Part shown: one piece after another, positions 9,240-18,069 of the stretch
Position numbering within the stretch: the first letter of the stretch is position 1
Layout: each line of letters starts with the position of its first letter
Source: Collinsella sp.
GTDB lineage: Bacteria > Actinomycetota > Coriobacteriia > Coriobacteriales > Coriobacteriaceae
NCBI GenBank assembly: GCA_018382125.1
Contig: JAGZQO010000007.1
Location: 1 to 64,000 of the forward strand
DNA: 64,000 nt
Direction: 5' to 3'
Notes under the pieces: model-generated
Seen by the model: the letters and a program-made list of their open reading frames with translations, nothing else
What the model was told of the DNA's origin: nothing
Database searches by the model: none
Position numbers and translations under genes: made by a program

Positions 9240-10973
9240 ATGTCGCAAAACGATCGAACTCAACTGATTCCCGATCCGCAGCAGCCGAGCAGGCACACCG
9301 GCGGCGTTCAGTCGCCGCGTCCTATCGCGCCGAGCCACGGTCAGCAGCGTAGTGCAGCAAACGCTTCCCAACGCCCGAACCAACAGCGACAGCAGCGTCA
9401 ACAACGTCAGCAGCGCCAGGCAAACGGCAATGCGCCCAAGCAGCCCCCGACGAACGCTCGAGGCGATCGTGGCCCCGCGCGCAAGTCCGCCGGCAACAAT
9501 AAGTCGGGCAAAAAGACGACGCTCTTTGTCGTCCAGGGTCTAATCGTCATTGTCTATATCGTAGGCATCGTAGCGTTTTCGCAGCTAGCATACCCCAACA
9601 CCACCATTGCCGGCGTCGACGTCTCGTTCTCCAACGCTTCGTCTGCCGCCACCAAGGTCAACTCGGCATGGAAGCACTATAAGCTCACCGTGACAGGCGA
9701 TGACTTTAGCTGGTCCTATCAGCCCGAGTCCGATGAACCCATCGTCGACGGTGAAGCTGCCGCAAAAGAGATCATCAGCCACAACGAAGCCTTTGTATGG
9801 CCGGTCCGCCTTGTGGAATCCTTAAGCGGCAAGACCAAAACAACCGCTACCACCAACGAAGTCGATCTTGATCAAGACGTCGACCTGTCCATGCTCTCCG
9901 ATACCTTTGACCAAAAGAAATTTGAGAAGGATCTGGGCGCCGCCATCGACGAGTTTAACGAAGGACGTTCGGGCACGTTCGAGGCCAATAGCTCCTATGA
10001 CGAGCAAGCGGGCAAGTTTACCGTCGAGAAGGCGCGCTCCAACGAAAAACTCAACCGCGAGCATGTCATTAAATATGCCGAGCTCGAGCTCGCCTCGCTG
10101 GCCGAGACCGTAGATCTTTCCAAGCTCGGCAACGATGCCTATGAGCCGCTCAATGGAACGCTGACCGATGATCAGATTCAGGCCGCATGCGATGCCGCCA
10201 ACAACTTCTTGGGCGTCAACGTGACCCTCAAGCTCAACGGCGAGGATGCCGGCAAGGTTGATGGCAGCTCCGTATTACAGTGGATCAGCTTTGCCGATCC
10301 GGCCAACCCCACACTCGATACGTCGCAGATAAGTAGCTGGGCAGCCGAGCTCGCCAACGGCTTTAATACCGTGGGCTCCACTCGCTGGTGGACGCGCGCC
10401 GATGGCAAGCAGTGCGCCGTCGAAGGCGGCGACTTTGGTTGGTCCATCGACAGCAGCTCGCTCGCCAAGCAGGTCGAGGACGCCATTAACAACAAGCAGA
10501 CCGGCGAAATCGAAATCAAGTACTCCCAGAAGGCCGACACCTTTACCGCAAAGGGAGAGCCCGACTGGAAGGCGTATATCGACGTCGACCTGTCCGAGCA
10601 GCACGCTCGCTACTATGACGAGAACGGTAATATCGTTTGGGAGGCCAACTTTATTTCCGGCAAACCGGGCGAAGACGCCACCCCCGAGGGCGTGTGGCAG
10701 ATCAACAGCAACGACGGCGGCAGCACCCTGATCGGAGCCAAGGACCCCGAGACCGGTAAGCCCAAATACGAAAGCCCGGTGAGCTACTGGATGCCGTTCG
10801 AGGGCAATATGATCGGCTTCCACGATGCCACCTGGCAAAACGACAAGAGCTTCGATAATGCCGAGTCGTACAAGTGGTGCGGCAGCCACGGTTGCATCAA
10901 CCTGCGCCTGGCCGACGCCAAGGCACTTCACGACTGCATCAAAGTCGGCCTGTGCGTGGTTGTCCACTCGTAG
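9240..10973 (+). CDS. L,D-transpeptidase (YkuD family) with N-terminal membrane anchor
   Basis: Cross-links peptidoglycan (3-3 links) or attaches proteins to it at the outer face of the membrane. Order: a polar Gln/Arg/Pro-rich cytosolic N-terminus with QRQQ repeats (to about residue 90), one membrane segment (about 93-115), a peptidoglycan-binding region with two repeats similar to the PG-binding-4/VanW-associated domain, and a C-terminal YkuD domain with the catalytic SHGCINL near residue 552 and upstream HD (GFHDATW). I prefer ATG 9240 because GAAGG is only two bases from the alternative ATG at 9231. No operon partner is obvious. Confidence 0.9.
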   Translation: MSQNDRTQLIPDPQQPSRHTGGVQSPRPIAPSHGQQRSAANASQRPNQQRQQRQQRQQRQANGNAPKQPPTNARGDRGPARKSAGNNKSGKKTTLFVVQGLIVIVYIVGIVAFSQLAYPNTTIAGVDVSFSNASSAATKVNSAWKHYKLTVTGDDFSWSYQPESDEPIVDGEAAAKEIISHNEAFVWPVRLVESLSGKTKTTATTNEVDLDQDVDLSMLSDTFDQKKFEKDLGAAIDEFNEGRSGTFEANSSYDEQAGKFTVEKARSNEKLNREHVIKYAELELASLAETVDLSKLGNDAYEPLNGTLTDDQIQAACDAANNFLGVNVTLKLNGEDAGKVDGSSVLQWISFADPANPTLDTSQISSWAAELANGFNTVGSTRWWTRADGKQCAVEGGDFGWSIDSSSLAKQVEDAINNKQTGEIEIKYSQKADTFTAKGEPDWKAYIDVDLSEQHARYYDENGNIVWEANFISGKPGEDATPEGVWQINSNDGGSTLIGAKDPETGKPKYESPVSYWMPFEGNMIGFHDATWQNDKSFDNAESYKWCGSHGCINLRLADAKALHDCIKVGLCVVVHS

Positions 10974-11042
10974 CGCAACGCGCACATTCATACAACGTGG
11001 AACCGCTACGACCAATCTAACAGTTCCGAAAGAAACCGTCCT

Positions 11043-11075
11043 ATGCGCCCGCCCCAACCGGTGGGCGCATATAAT
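11043..11075 (+). promoter_or_regulatory. Hairpin overlapping a TATAAT box before the export operon
   Basis: ATGCGCCC (11043-11050) pairs with GGGCGCAT (11063-11070). TATAAT at 11070-11075 starts on the last base of the stem. This could be the end of the upstream transcript, the -10 of the macA-like operon, or both. The A/T run after the stem is short. Confidence 0.4.
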
Positions 11076-11105
11076 TATCGAGGTTCTTTCTATAAAGGAG
11101 ACGCT

Positions 11106-12542
11106 ATGCCGAATGTCCCCACGATCACCCCGGGCCCGGATGATACCGAGCACACGCCCGAAGGTGCCACCGAAACGATTCCTCTGATCACAGACGTACA
11201 TGCCGACAAGGAGAACGGACGCACAAACGATACGGCCGAGATTTCCGATGAAGAGGCATATGCCAAGCTCAAGGCAAAACGTGCCGAGCGCCGACGCAAA
11301 AAGCTGATTCGCCGCGGTATTGCCGTCGGCGTCGTGGGTGCCATCGCGCTCATCGCCATTGTCGCAACCCTGGTTATCAATGCGCAGCCACAGGGCACTA
11401 GCGGGCCTGTGACCGACATGGTGACCGAGGGCACGTTTACCACAACGGTCGAGGCGAAAGGCCAGCTCAAACCAATTTCGTCCTCAGTGGTCTCCCCTTC
11501 TGTCGACGGCACGGTCGATTCGATCAACGTGCAGGCGGGCCAATCCGTCAACGAGGGCGACGTGCTTATGACCATTAAAAACGACGAGCTCGATCGCAAC
11601 GTTGCCGAGGCACAGCGTGCAGTTGCTGCCGCTCAAGAAGACCTCGCTAATGCGAAGAAAGCCGCAGCTGCCGCTCAGGCCACCCCAACGACGGACGTCG
11701 ATGGAGCTTCCGCAGCGGCTGGCGTCTCCGACGCATCAGCGGACACGAACGCCGTATCGGCCGCGCAGCGCAGCCTCGCTTCGGCCCAGGCAAACCTCGA
11801 TCAGGCGAACGCCAAGGCCGCCAGCCGTACGGTCACGGCCCCGAGCTCGGGCAGCATCGTGGAGCTCAACGCCAAGGTGGGCGCCACGGTAACAGGCGGC
11901 ATGATTATGGGCGAAAGTGATACGAGCGGTGGCAAGCAGTGCATGCAGATCGCCGACCTATCCAAGATGAAGGTGACCGTACAGGTGGGAGAAAAGGACA
12001 TCGCCAAGATCGCCGTTGGGCAGAGCGCCAACGTCACGTATCCCGCGTTTCCCGATATCGTGAGCCAGGGCACCGTCACGGCTATCGCGTCGGTGGCAAA
12101 CTCCGACGCCGCTAACGGTGGCGGCGGCAGCGTAACCTTTAACGTCGACATCCTCATCGAGGCGCCCGACGCGCGCCTGAAGCCGGGCATGACGGCCGAG
12201 GTCTCGGTGGTGACCGAGCAGCTCGACGACGTGGTGATGGTGCCCACCATGGCCCTAATGACCGAGGATGGCGAGCACTATTACGTCAATTTGGCCACCG
12301 ATGACGAAGACAAGGAGACACGCCGCGTTAAGGTGACCGTCGTGACGCAAAACGACAACGAAGCCGTAGTAGGCAAGACACAGGTCAAGCGCGACGACCA
12401 GGGCAACGAGATCAACCCCAACGTGCCGGTTACCAAGCTGCGCGATGGCGACACCCTCGTCATGGACACCGGAGCGGACGCAACGGCTGACGGCGGCTAC
12501 AGCGCGGATTCGGGCAGCATGTCTGCCGATGAGGGCATGTAA
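11106..12542 (+). CDS. Periplasmic adaptor subunit of a MacAB-type exporter (HlyD/RND-adaptor family)
   Basis: The 478-residue protein has a Lys/Arg-rich cytosolic start, one membrane segment at about 70-92, a lipoyl/barrel-sandwich half (VEAKGQLKP, VDGTVDSINVQAGQSVNEGDVL), an Ala-rich coiled-coil hairpin (about 165-235), the second lipoyl half (TVTAPSSGSIVEL) and a beta-barrel (KPGMTAEVSV). In Gram-positives such adaptors pair with MacB-like ABC permeases to export peptides or drugs. AAAGGAGACGCT precedes the ATG at 11106, which rules out the upstream in-frame start at 11043. Its stop overlaps the ATPase start (TAATG), so the three genes are translationally coupled. Confidence 0.88.
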   Translation: MPNVPTITPGPDDTEHTPEGATETIPLITDVHADKENGRTNDTAEISDEEAYAKLKAKRAERRRKKLIRRGIAVGVVGAIALIAIVATLVINAQPQGTSGPVTDMVTEGTFTTTVEAKGQLKPISSSVVSPSVDGTVDSINVQAGQSVNEGDVLMTIKNDELDRNVAEAQRAVAAAQEDLANAKKAAAAAQATPTTDVDGASAAAGVSDASADTNAVSAAQRSLASAQANLDQANAKAASRTVTAPSSGSIVELNAKVGATVTGGMIMGESDTSGGKQCMQIADLSKMKVTVQVGEKDIAKIAVGQSANVTYPAFPDIVSQGTVTAIASVANSDAANGGGGSVTFNVDILIEAPDARLKPGMTAEVSVVTEQLDDVVMVPTMALMTEDGEHYYVNLATDDEDKETRRVKVTVVTQNDNEAVVGKTQVKRDDQGNEINPNVPVTKLRDGDTLVMDTGADATADGGYSADSGSMSADEGM

Positions 12543-13315
12543 TGCGTCCCGTTATCGACATCCGCAACGTGCACCGCATCTTTGAGAGCGAGGCGGGGTG
12601 CGCCCACATCCTGCACAACGTGAGCCTGGCGGTAAATCCCGGCGAATTCGTCGCTATCACTGGCCCCTCGGGCTCGGGCAAATCAACGCTCATGAACATC
12701 CTAGGCTGCCTGGATAAGCCGACGGCGGGCGACTACTACCTGCAAGGGCTCAACGTGGCCGAGCTTGACGATGACGAGCTCACCGAAGTTCGCGCCCTGA
12801 GCATTGGCTTTGTCTTTCAGAGCTTCAACCTGCTGCCGCGCCTGTCGGTTATCGAAAACGTCATGCTGCCGCTGGCCTACACCAATGTGCCCCGTAGCCA
12901 GCGCGAAATGCGCGCCGTGCACGCGCTGCAGGCCGTCACGCTGCCCGTCGACCACTGGGACCACCGCATATCCGAGCTCTCGGGCGGCCAGATGCAGCGT
13001 GTCGCCATCGCGCGCGCCCTCGTCAATGACCCGCCCATCATCCTGGCCGATGAGCCGACGGGAAACCTAGACTCCGCCACTGGAGCGCTTGTGATGGAGA
13101 CCTTCCATAGGCTCCAGGAGCGCGGCAAAACCATCGTGCTTATCACACACGACCCCGGCATCGCCGCCGAGGCCGACCGTGCCGTGACCATCCGCGACGG
13201 TCGCATTCACGACGGCGCGTATATTCCACATGCACCGCGGACCCTTCGCAGCGCCGTAGATAGCCTGCCCATGATTTCCGCCTCCGCCAACCCGCCGAAA
13301 GGAGTGGTGGCATGA
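12542..13315 (+). CDS. MacB/LolD-type ABC transporter ATPase
   Basis: Powers the exporter formed with its two neighbours. A 257-residue ATPase with Walker A GPSGSGKST near residue 41, Q-loop FQSFNLLPRL, signature LSGGQMQRVAIARAL near 146, Walker B IILADEPTGNLD near 166 and the H-loop LITHD. The NLD of the D-loop and the overall form match the MacB/LolD/FtsE group. About 25 C-terminal residues beyond the ATPase fold have no recognised role. The end overlaps the permease start by four bases (ATGA). Confidence 0.93.
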   Translation: MRPVIDIRNVHRIFESEAGCAHILHNVSLAVNPGEFVAITGPSGSGKSTLMNILGCLDKPTAGDYYLQGLNVAELDDDELTEVRALSIGFVFQSFNLLPRLSVIENVMLPLAYTNVPRSQREMRAVHALQAVTLPVDHWDHRISELSGGQMQRVAIARALVNDPPIILADEPTGNLDSATGALVMETFHRLQERGKTIVLITHDPGIAAEADRAVTIRDGRIHDGAYIPHAPRTLRSAVDSLPMISASANPPKGVVA

Positions 13316-14526
13316 GCGCCCGCGATCTCATCCAGGAAGCCCTTCACTCGCTCGAAGCCAACAAGGGGCGCAGCCTGCTCACCATCCTGGGCATTGTCAT
13401 CGGCATCGCCTCGGTTATCGCCATGACTTCGCTCATCGGCGGTATCCAAAACAGCCTGGTTAACAGTCTGGGCCTCAATGCGGCACGCATGGTGCAAATC
13501 TATTCGTCGCAAGAACTCACCGAGTCGGACATCGAGAAGCTTCAAAAACTGGTGCCGCAGATAGAGCAGATCGGCATTGTCGACAGCGCGTATACCGAGT
13601 ATAAGACCGGCGATAAAAGCTATACCGTCATGGCACTGGGTGTCGATAGCGACATGCTCGACGCCGTGGGGGCCAGCAAGCTCGTTGCGGGGCGTACCTA
13701 TTCCCAGGCCGAGTCTCAATCAGGCTCGCGCGTGGCGCTCATCAGCCGCGGCGGCGCCGATCAGCTTTACGGCAACGAACAGGACGCGGTGGGCAAGACT
13801 ATTAAGGTGTCCAACGGCGAAGTGCAGATTGTAGGCGTGATTGATGGCGGCAGCGACTCCATGGGCTCGCTCACGCTGTATATGCCACGCGAAACCATCT
13901 CCGGGCTGTTTAGCGACGAGAATCCTTCATTCCCCAGCGTGACGGCACTTGCCGCCGAGGGCACGGACATGGATGAGCTTTGTAAGACCATCGAGTCCAA
14001 GGTGCGCGCGATGAAGGGCATCGAGGAGGAGGATGAGTACGACAGTGTATCGGCGACATCCATGAAAAGCGCCATCGATGCACTCAACTCCTTTATGGGC
14101 GCGTTCTCACTCATCATGGGCGCTGTCGCCAGCATCTCGCTGCTTGTCGGCGGTATCGGCATTATGAATATGATGCTCACCAACGTGACTGAGCGCATCC
14201 GCGAGATCGGTATTCGCCGTGCCCTGGGCGCCAGTCGTCGCGATATCACCGCGCAGTTTTTAGCCGAGTCTTCGGCATTGTGCATCACCGGCGGTCTGCT
14301 GGGTGTCCTGATTGGCTATCTGCTGGCCTGGGCTCTTGCGATGTTTGCCGCAGGATCAGGGGTTCTCGGCGAGCTCGGTGCCAGCGGGCAAATCACACCG
14401 AGCTTTTCAATCGCCACGGTGCTGCTGGCCTTCGCCGTCTCCGTCGGCATCGGAGTAATCTTTGGCTTCTACCCCGCTCGCCGCGCGGCAAAACTCGACC
14501 CGGTGGAGTGCCTACGCTACCAGTAA
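13312..14526 (+). CDS. MacB-type ABC transporter permease
   Basis: The 404-residue protein has the MacB/FtsX layout: one membrane segment near the N-terminus (about 22-45), a large extracytoplasmic MacB_PCD domain (about 50-260), and three C-terminal membrane segments with the conserved GIGIMNMMLTNVTERIREIG loop near residue 282 and GASRRDI. It ends with the family's FYPARRAAKLDPVECLRYQ motif. It is the last gene of the macA-ATPase-permease operon. The substrate cannot be inferred from sequence; antimicrobial peptide or lipid/peptide export is typical. Confidence 0.92.
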   Translation: MSARDLIQEALHSLEANKGRSLLTILGIVIGIASVIAMTSLIGGIQNSLVNSLGLNAARMVQIYSSQELTESDIEKLQKLVPQIEQIGIVDSAYTEYKTGDKSYTVMALGVDSDMLDAVGASKLVAGRTYSQAESQSGSRVALISRGGADQLYGNEQDAVGKTIKVSNGEVQIVGVIDGGSDSMGSLTLYMPRETISGLFSDENPSFPSVTALAAEGTDMDELCKTIESKVRAMKGIEEEDEYDSVSATSMKSAIDALNSFMGAFSLIMGAVASISLLVGGIGIMNMMLTNVTERIREIGIRRALGASRRDITAQFLAESSALCITGGLLGVLIGYLLAWALAMFAAGSGVLGELGASGQITPSFSIATVLLAFAVSVGIGVIFGFYPARRAAKLDPVECLRYQ

Positions 14527-14538
14527 GCCACCACCAAC

Positions 14539-14607
14539 AAGTTGCGGTGAATTAGGGACTGAATATGCTATCAAGCAGCAAAAACAGACACTATTTCACC
14601 GCAACTT
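14539..14607. repeat. AAGTTGCGGTGAA palindromic repeat, copy 1
   Basis: AAGTTGCGGTGAATTAG at 14539-14555 is inverted at 14591-14607 with one mismatch. The same arm sequence forms a longer, perfect palindrome at 45175-45245. Here it lies between two convergent units (macB permease and cbiJ), where it could act as a two-way terminator. Confidence 0.8.
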
Positions 14608-14623
14608 ATTGAAGGTCGGGAGG

Positions 14624-14654
14624 GCGCGCTAGGCGCGGCGAGCGCCTAGCGCGC
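14624..14654 (-). terminator. Strong hairpin overlapping the cbiJ stop codon
   Basis: A perfect 13-bp stem (GCGCGCTAGGCGC at 14624-14636 and its inverse at 14642-14654) with a five-base loop contains the TAG of cbiJ within its 5' half on the minus strand. There is no T-run, so it may protect the 3' end of the long operon transcript rather than terminate it on its own. Confidence 0.5.
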
Positions 14655-15419
14655 GAACTCCCGTAAGAGCGCGTCTTCCACTTCCCGAAGCGAAAGGGCC
14701 CCGCCTCCCTCGGCGGGACGGGCGACCACGATACAGCGCGCTCCCACGTCGCGCGCGGAGGCGATCTTCTCGGCCGTGCCGCCTACGGTTCCCGAGTCCT
14801 TGGTCACAAGCCACTGGGCGCCCACCTGCCGAAGCATCGCCTCGTTGAGCTCGCGGGTGAAGGGCCCCTGCATGCCGATGACGTGCGACGGCGAAAACCC
14901 CGCGTCGATGCACTTCGTTATAGCACCGGGCAGCGGGAGCACACGCACGAAGAAGCGCTTCGCGTAATCGGCGACGCGCGTGTAGGGAGCAAGCTCCTTG
15001 CTCCCCGTCGTGAGAAGCGCGCGACCCGGGTTCTCGGAGAGAAAGCGCGCCGCGCAGGCGATCGACGTGACCGAGACGACGCCTTTGGGCAGCGCCTCGA
15101 CCGGGCGCGCAAGGCGCAGGCATCGTGCACCCACGGAGAGCGAAGCGGCTCGGATGTTGCCGCTTGCGAGCGTAGCGAAGGGGTGCGTGGCGTCGACGAC
15201 GATGCGCGCGCCGGAAAGCTCGCGCTCCATGTCGGCCTCGTCGAGCCTGCCCGCATGCACCTCGATGCCCGGAAGCTCGCCCAAAAGCTCGCCTCCGTAC
15301 TCGGTTGCCGCGTAGGCACGGGCGGGGATGCCCGCCCCGCTCGCCCATTCGCACAGGAGGCGGCCCTCGGTGGTGCCGGCGAAGATGCGCAGCGCCGGCG
15401 CGGATGCGGGCGCCGTCAC
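14646..15419 (-). CDS. cbiJ: Cobalt-precorrin-6A reductase
   Basis: Reduces the corrin ring of (cobalt-)precorrin-6A. The 257-residue protein shows the CobK/CbiJ motifs: AGTTEGRLLCEW at the N-terminus, VDATHPFA near residue 75, GMQGPFTREL near 170 and the TKDSGTVGG nucleotide-binding segment near 195. The start is GTG at 15419, overlapping the cbiC stop in GTGA; no upstream ATG gives a better N-terminus. It is the last gene of the operon. Confidence 0.9.
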   Translation of the reverse strand: MTAPASAPALRIFAGTTEGRLLCEWASGAGIPARAYAATEYGGELLGELPGIEVHAGRLDEADMERELSGARIVVDATHPFATLASGNIRAASLSVGARCLRLARPVEALPKGVVSVTSIACAARFLSENPGRALLTTGSKELAPYTRVADYAKRFFVRVLPLPGAITKCIDAGFSPSHVIGMQGPFTRELNEAMLRQVGAQWLVTKDSGTVGGTAEKIASARDVGARCIVVARPAEGGGALSLREVEDALLREFAR

Positions 15420-16057
15420 TTCGGGCCGCCTGGGCGCGTGATCTGGTAGAGCAGCGCGTTCATAATGGCGGCCGCCACGGTCGAACCGCCCTTGCGACCC
15501 CTCGCGACGATGGCCGGCACGCGTCGCGCGAGTAGCTCCTCTTTCGCCTCGACCACGTTCACAAACCCGACCGGCACCCCAACGACGAGCGCAGGCGCGA
15601 TCTTCCCCGCGTCCATGAGCTCGGCGAGGCGCAGAAGAGCTGTGGGAGCGTTGCCGACGGCCACGATGAGCGGACCCTCGATGCCGCAAGCTTTGTCCAT
15701 GCTCGCAACGGCGCGAGTCGTGCCCGCGGCGCGTGCAGCCGCGGCGACATCAGGGTCGGCCATGTAGCACACGGCCTTGCAGCCGATCTTCGCGAGCGCG
15801 GGCTTGCTTATGCCTGCGAGCGCCATGTTCGTGTCGGTGAGCACCGTGGCCCCTGCGCGCAGTGCGTCGAGCGCACAGTGCGCGGCATCATGGGTGAACA
15901 CGAGGGAATCGGCGTACGAGAAGTCGGCAGTGGTGTGGATGACGCGCTTCACGACGGGCTCTTCGAGCGGCGGGAACGTGCGGCCGCCGAGCTCTTCGGT
16001 GATGATCTCGAAGCTGCGCCGCTCGATGTCGCCGGGCGCCATCTCCTTGGAATCCAT
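15416..16057 (-). CDS. cbiC: Cobalt-precorrin-8 methylmutase
   Basis: Moves the C11 methyl to C12, giving cobyrinate. The 213-residue CobH/CbiC fold is recognisable from RVIHTTADF (the histidine is the likely catalytic residue, about 41), TDTNMALAGI, and the glycine-rich VVGVPVGFVNVVEAKE and RKGGSTVAAA segments. The ATG directly abuts the TAG of the adenosyltransferase gene (no intervening base), and its own stop overlaps the cbiJ GTG. Confidence 0.94.
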   Translation of the reverse strand: MDSKEMAPGDIERRSFEIITEELGGRTFPPLEEPVVKRVIHTTADFSYADSLVFTHDAAHCALDALRAGATVLTDTNMALAGISKPALAKIGCKAVCYMADPDVAAAARAAGTTRAVASMDKACGIEGPLIVAVGNAPTALLRLAELMDAGKIAPALVVGVPVGFVNVVEAKEELLARRVPAIVARGRKGGSTVAAAIMNALLYQITRPGGPK

Positions 16058-16573
16058 CTAGTACTCCACTCCTTCCCTTGCACATATCCCCTGAGCGTAG
16101 GGGTGTTTCTCGCACCGCATCTCGGTTATGTAGTCGGCCTTCTCCACGATCTTGCGGGAAGGCGCGCGCCCGGTGAGCGCTACTTCGACGCCGCGCGCGG
16201 ACATATCGAGCGCGCGGTCCACGAGCGTCTCGTCGACAAGCCCCTTCGAAAGCGCGTCGAGCGCCTCGTCGAGCACGAGCAGCCCCTCCTGCGCGCCCTC
16301 GAGCTCGGCGAGCGCGGAAGCGAGGTTCCCATCGTGCAGCTCGCACGTCGCGGCAAGTTCTTCCGACGTCATCGACCAGGTAAACTTGTCCGACACCTTC
16401 CCCGCGAAAACGGGCACGCCGAAATGCTCGGCGAGCAGGCGCGCCTCCCCGCTTTCGCCGTCTTTCAGGAACTGCACGACGACGACGCGGCGGCCTGCGG
16501 CGAGCATGCGAAGGGCGAGGCCCATCGCCGCCGTGGTCTTGCCTTTGCCGTCGCCATGATACACGTGGATCAT
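16058..16573 (-). CDS. cobO: Cob(I)yrinic acid a,c-diamide adenosyltransferase
   Basis: Attaches the 5'-deoxyadenosyl upper ligand using ATP. The 171-residue CobA/CobO/BtuR family protein has the P-loop GDGKGKTTAA at residues 7-16, VVQFLKDG and the VLDEALDAL strand. It lacks the short N-terminal helix of longer BtuR proteins. The ATG at 16573 overlaps the cobyric acid synthase stop (ATGA). The same enzyme can adenosylate salvaged corrinoids, so it would stay useful even if ring synthesis is broken. Confidence 0.93.
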   Translation of the reverse strand: MIHVYHGDGKGKTTAAMGLALRMLAAGRRVVVVQFLKDGESGEARLLAEHFGVPVFAGKVSDKFTWSMTSEELAATCELHDGNLASALAELEGAQEGLLVLDEALDALSKGLVDETLVDRALDMSARGVEVALTGRAPSRKIVEKADYITEMRCEKHPYAQGICAREGVEY

Positions 16574-18069
16574 ACGCCCTCCTCGATAATACGGTAGACA
16601 TACTCCATGTCGAGCGCCCCGCGCACGACGTCGGCCAAGCGGTCGAACTCGCGCGCACGGTGATCGGCCGCGGACGCCGCGCCCGCAGCACCCACGACGC
16701 TCTCGGGCAGGCCGCGCATGCGCGCGAGTGAGCGCGCGAGGGCGAGCGCCACCCCCGGTTCGTCGAACAGGCCGTGGAGATAAGTTCCGAACACGTTTCC
16801 GCAGGCCGCGCCTTCTGGTTTGCCGCCAATCGTGCCCGCAGGGGCGCAGGAGACGGTCGTTTCGCCGTCGTGAATCTCGTACCCGCGCGCCGTCATGCCG
16901 TTCCACACCGAAAACGCGCCTTGGGCGCCCGTGATGCGCAGCTCCGACTGGGCGAGGCGCTTTTCCTCCTTGAACACCGTACTTGCAGGGATGAGCCCGA
17001 GCCCGCGCGCGGTGCCAGCGCCTTCCCTGCCGTGCGGATCGGAAAGCTCGTCTCCCAAAAGCTGGTAGCCTCCGCATATGCCGAGCACCGGCGTGCCCGC
17101 GCCCGAAAGCGCGCGCACACAGGCTCCGATGCCGCTAGCCGCAAGCCAGCGCGCATCGTCGAGCGTGGTCTTCGAGCCGGGGAGCACCACCAGGTCGGGT
17201 CGGCCCAGATCGGTCGTAGAGGAAACGTAGCGCACGCCCACGCCGGGCACGCGCGAAAGCGGGTCGAAGTCGGTGAAGTTCGACAGATGCGGAAGGCGCA
17301 CGACGGCGACGTCGATGACGCCGCGCGCCTCGCGGGCGGATAGGCGCGGCGCGAGCGAGTCCTCGTCGTCCAGGTCGAGCGTAAGATACGGCACGACCCC
17401 CACGACGGGAACCCCGCACATCTTCTCGAGCGGGGCCAAACCCGGACGCAGAATTTCCACATCGCCGCGGAACTTGTTCACCGCAAGCCCCCGCAAAAGC
17501 GCGCGATCCTCGGGCGCAAGGAGCGCGACCGTGCCGTAGAGCTGGGCAAACACCCCGCCTGGGTCGATGTCGCCCGCGAGCAGCACGGGGGAGGACACGG
17601 CGCGCGCGAGCCCCATGTTGACGATGTCGTTTTCGGCAAGGTTGATTTCGACGGGGCTGCCGGCGCCCTCGATGACGATAACGTCGTTTTCCTCCGCGAG
17701 CGAATCGAACGCCTCCATAATCTGCGGCATGAGCGCCTTCTTTCGCGCGAAGTAGTCCCTCGCAGCGAAGGCTCCCTGCGCCTTGCCGGCCACGATGAGC
17801 TGGCTTCGGTGGTCGCTTTCGGGCTTGAGCAGTATGGGGTTCATGCGCACGTCGGGCGCGATGCCGCATGCCTCGGCCTGCATGATCTGGGCGCGCCCCA
17901 TCTCGAGCCCGTCGGCCGTGACACCGCTGTTGAGCGCCATGTTCTGGCTCTTGAAGGGAGCCACGCGCAGGCCGTCCTGCGAAAGCACACGGCACAGCCC
18001 CGCCGCAAGCAGGCTCTTCCCCGCGTTCGACATGGTGCCCTGGATCATGATGGGCTTCGCCCTACCCAC
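16570..18069 (-). CDS. cbiP: Cobyric acid synthase (glutamine-hydrolysing)
   Basis: Amidates the b, d, e and g carboxylates of adenosylcobyrinic acid diamide. The 499-residue protein has the N-terminal synthetase domain (GTMSNAGKSLLAAG P-loop near residue 12, SQNMALNS, EGAGSPVEINL) and a C-terminal class I glutamine amidotransferase domain with GICGGYQLLG (nucleophile Cys near 335) and TYLHGLFD (His). I take GTG 18069 (VGRAKPIMIQGTMS) as start: it overlaps the upstream stop by eight bases, the spacing used elsewhere in this operon. Confidence 0.94.
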   Translation of the reverse strand: MGRAKPIMIQGTMSNAGKSLLAAGLCRVLSQDGLRVAPFKSQNMALNSGVTADGLEMGRAQIMQAEACGIAPDVRMNPILLKPESDHRSQLIVAGKAQGAFAARDYFARKKALMPQIMEAFDSLAEENDVIVIEGAGSPVEINLAENDIVNMGLARAVSSPVLLAGDIDPGGVFAQLYGTVALLAPEDRALLRGLAVNKFRGDVEILRPGLAPLEKMCGVPVVGVVPYLTLDLDDEDSLAPRLSAREARGVIDVAVVRLPHLSNFTDFDPLSRVPGVGVRYVSSTTDLGRPDLVVLPGSKTTLDDARWLAASGIGACVRALSGAGTPVLGICGGYQLLGDELSDPHGREGAGTARGLGLIPASTVFKEEKRLAQSELRITGAQGAFSVWNGMTARGYEIHDGETTVSCAPAGTIGGKPEGAACGNVFGTYLHGLFDEPGVALALARSLARMRGLPESVVGAAGAASAADHRAREFDRLADVVRGALDMEYVYRIIEEGV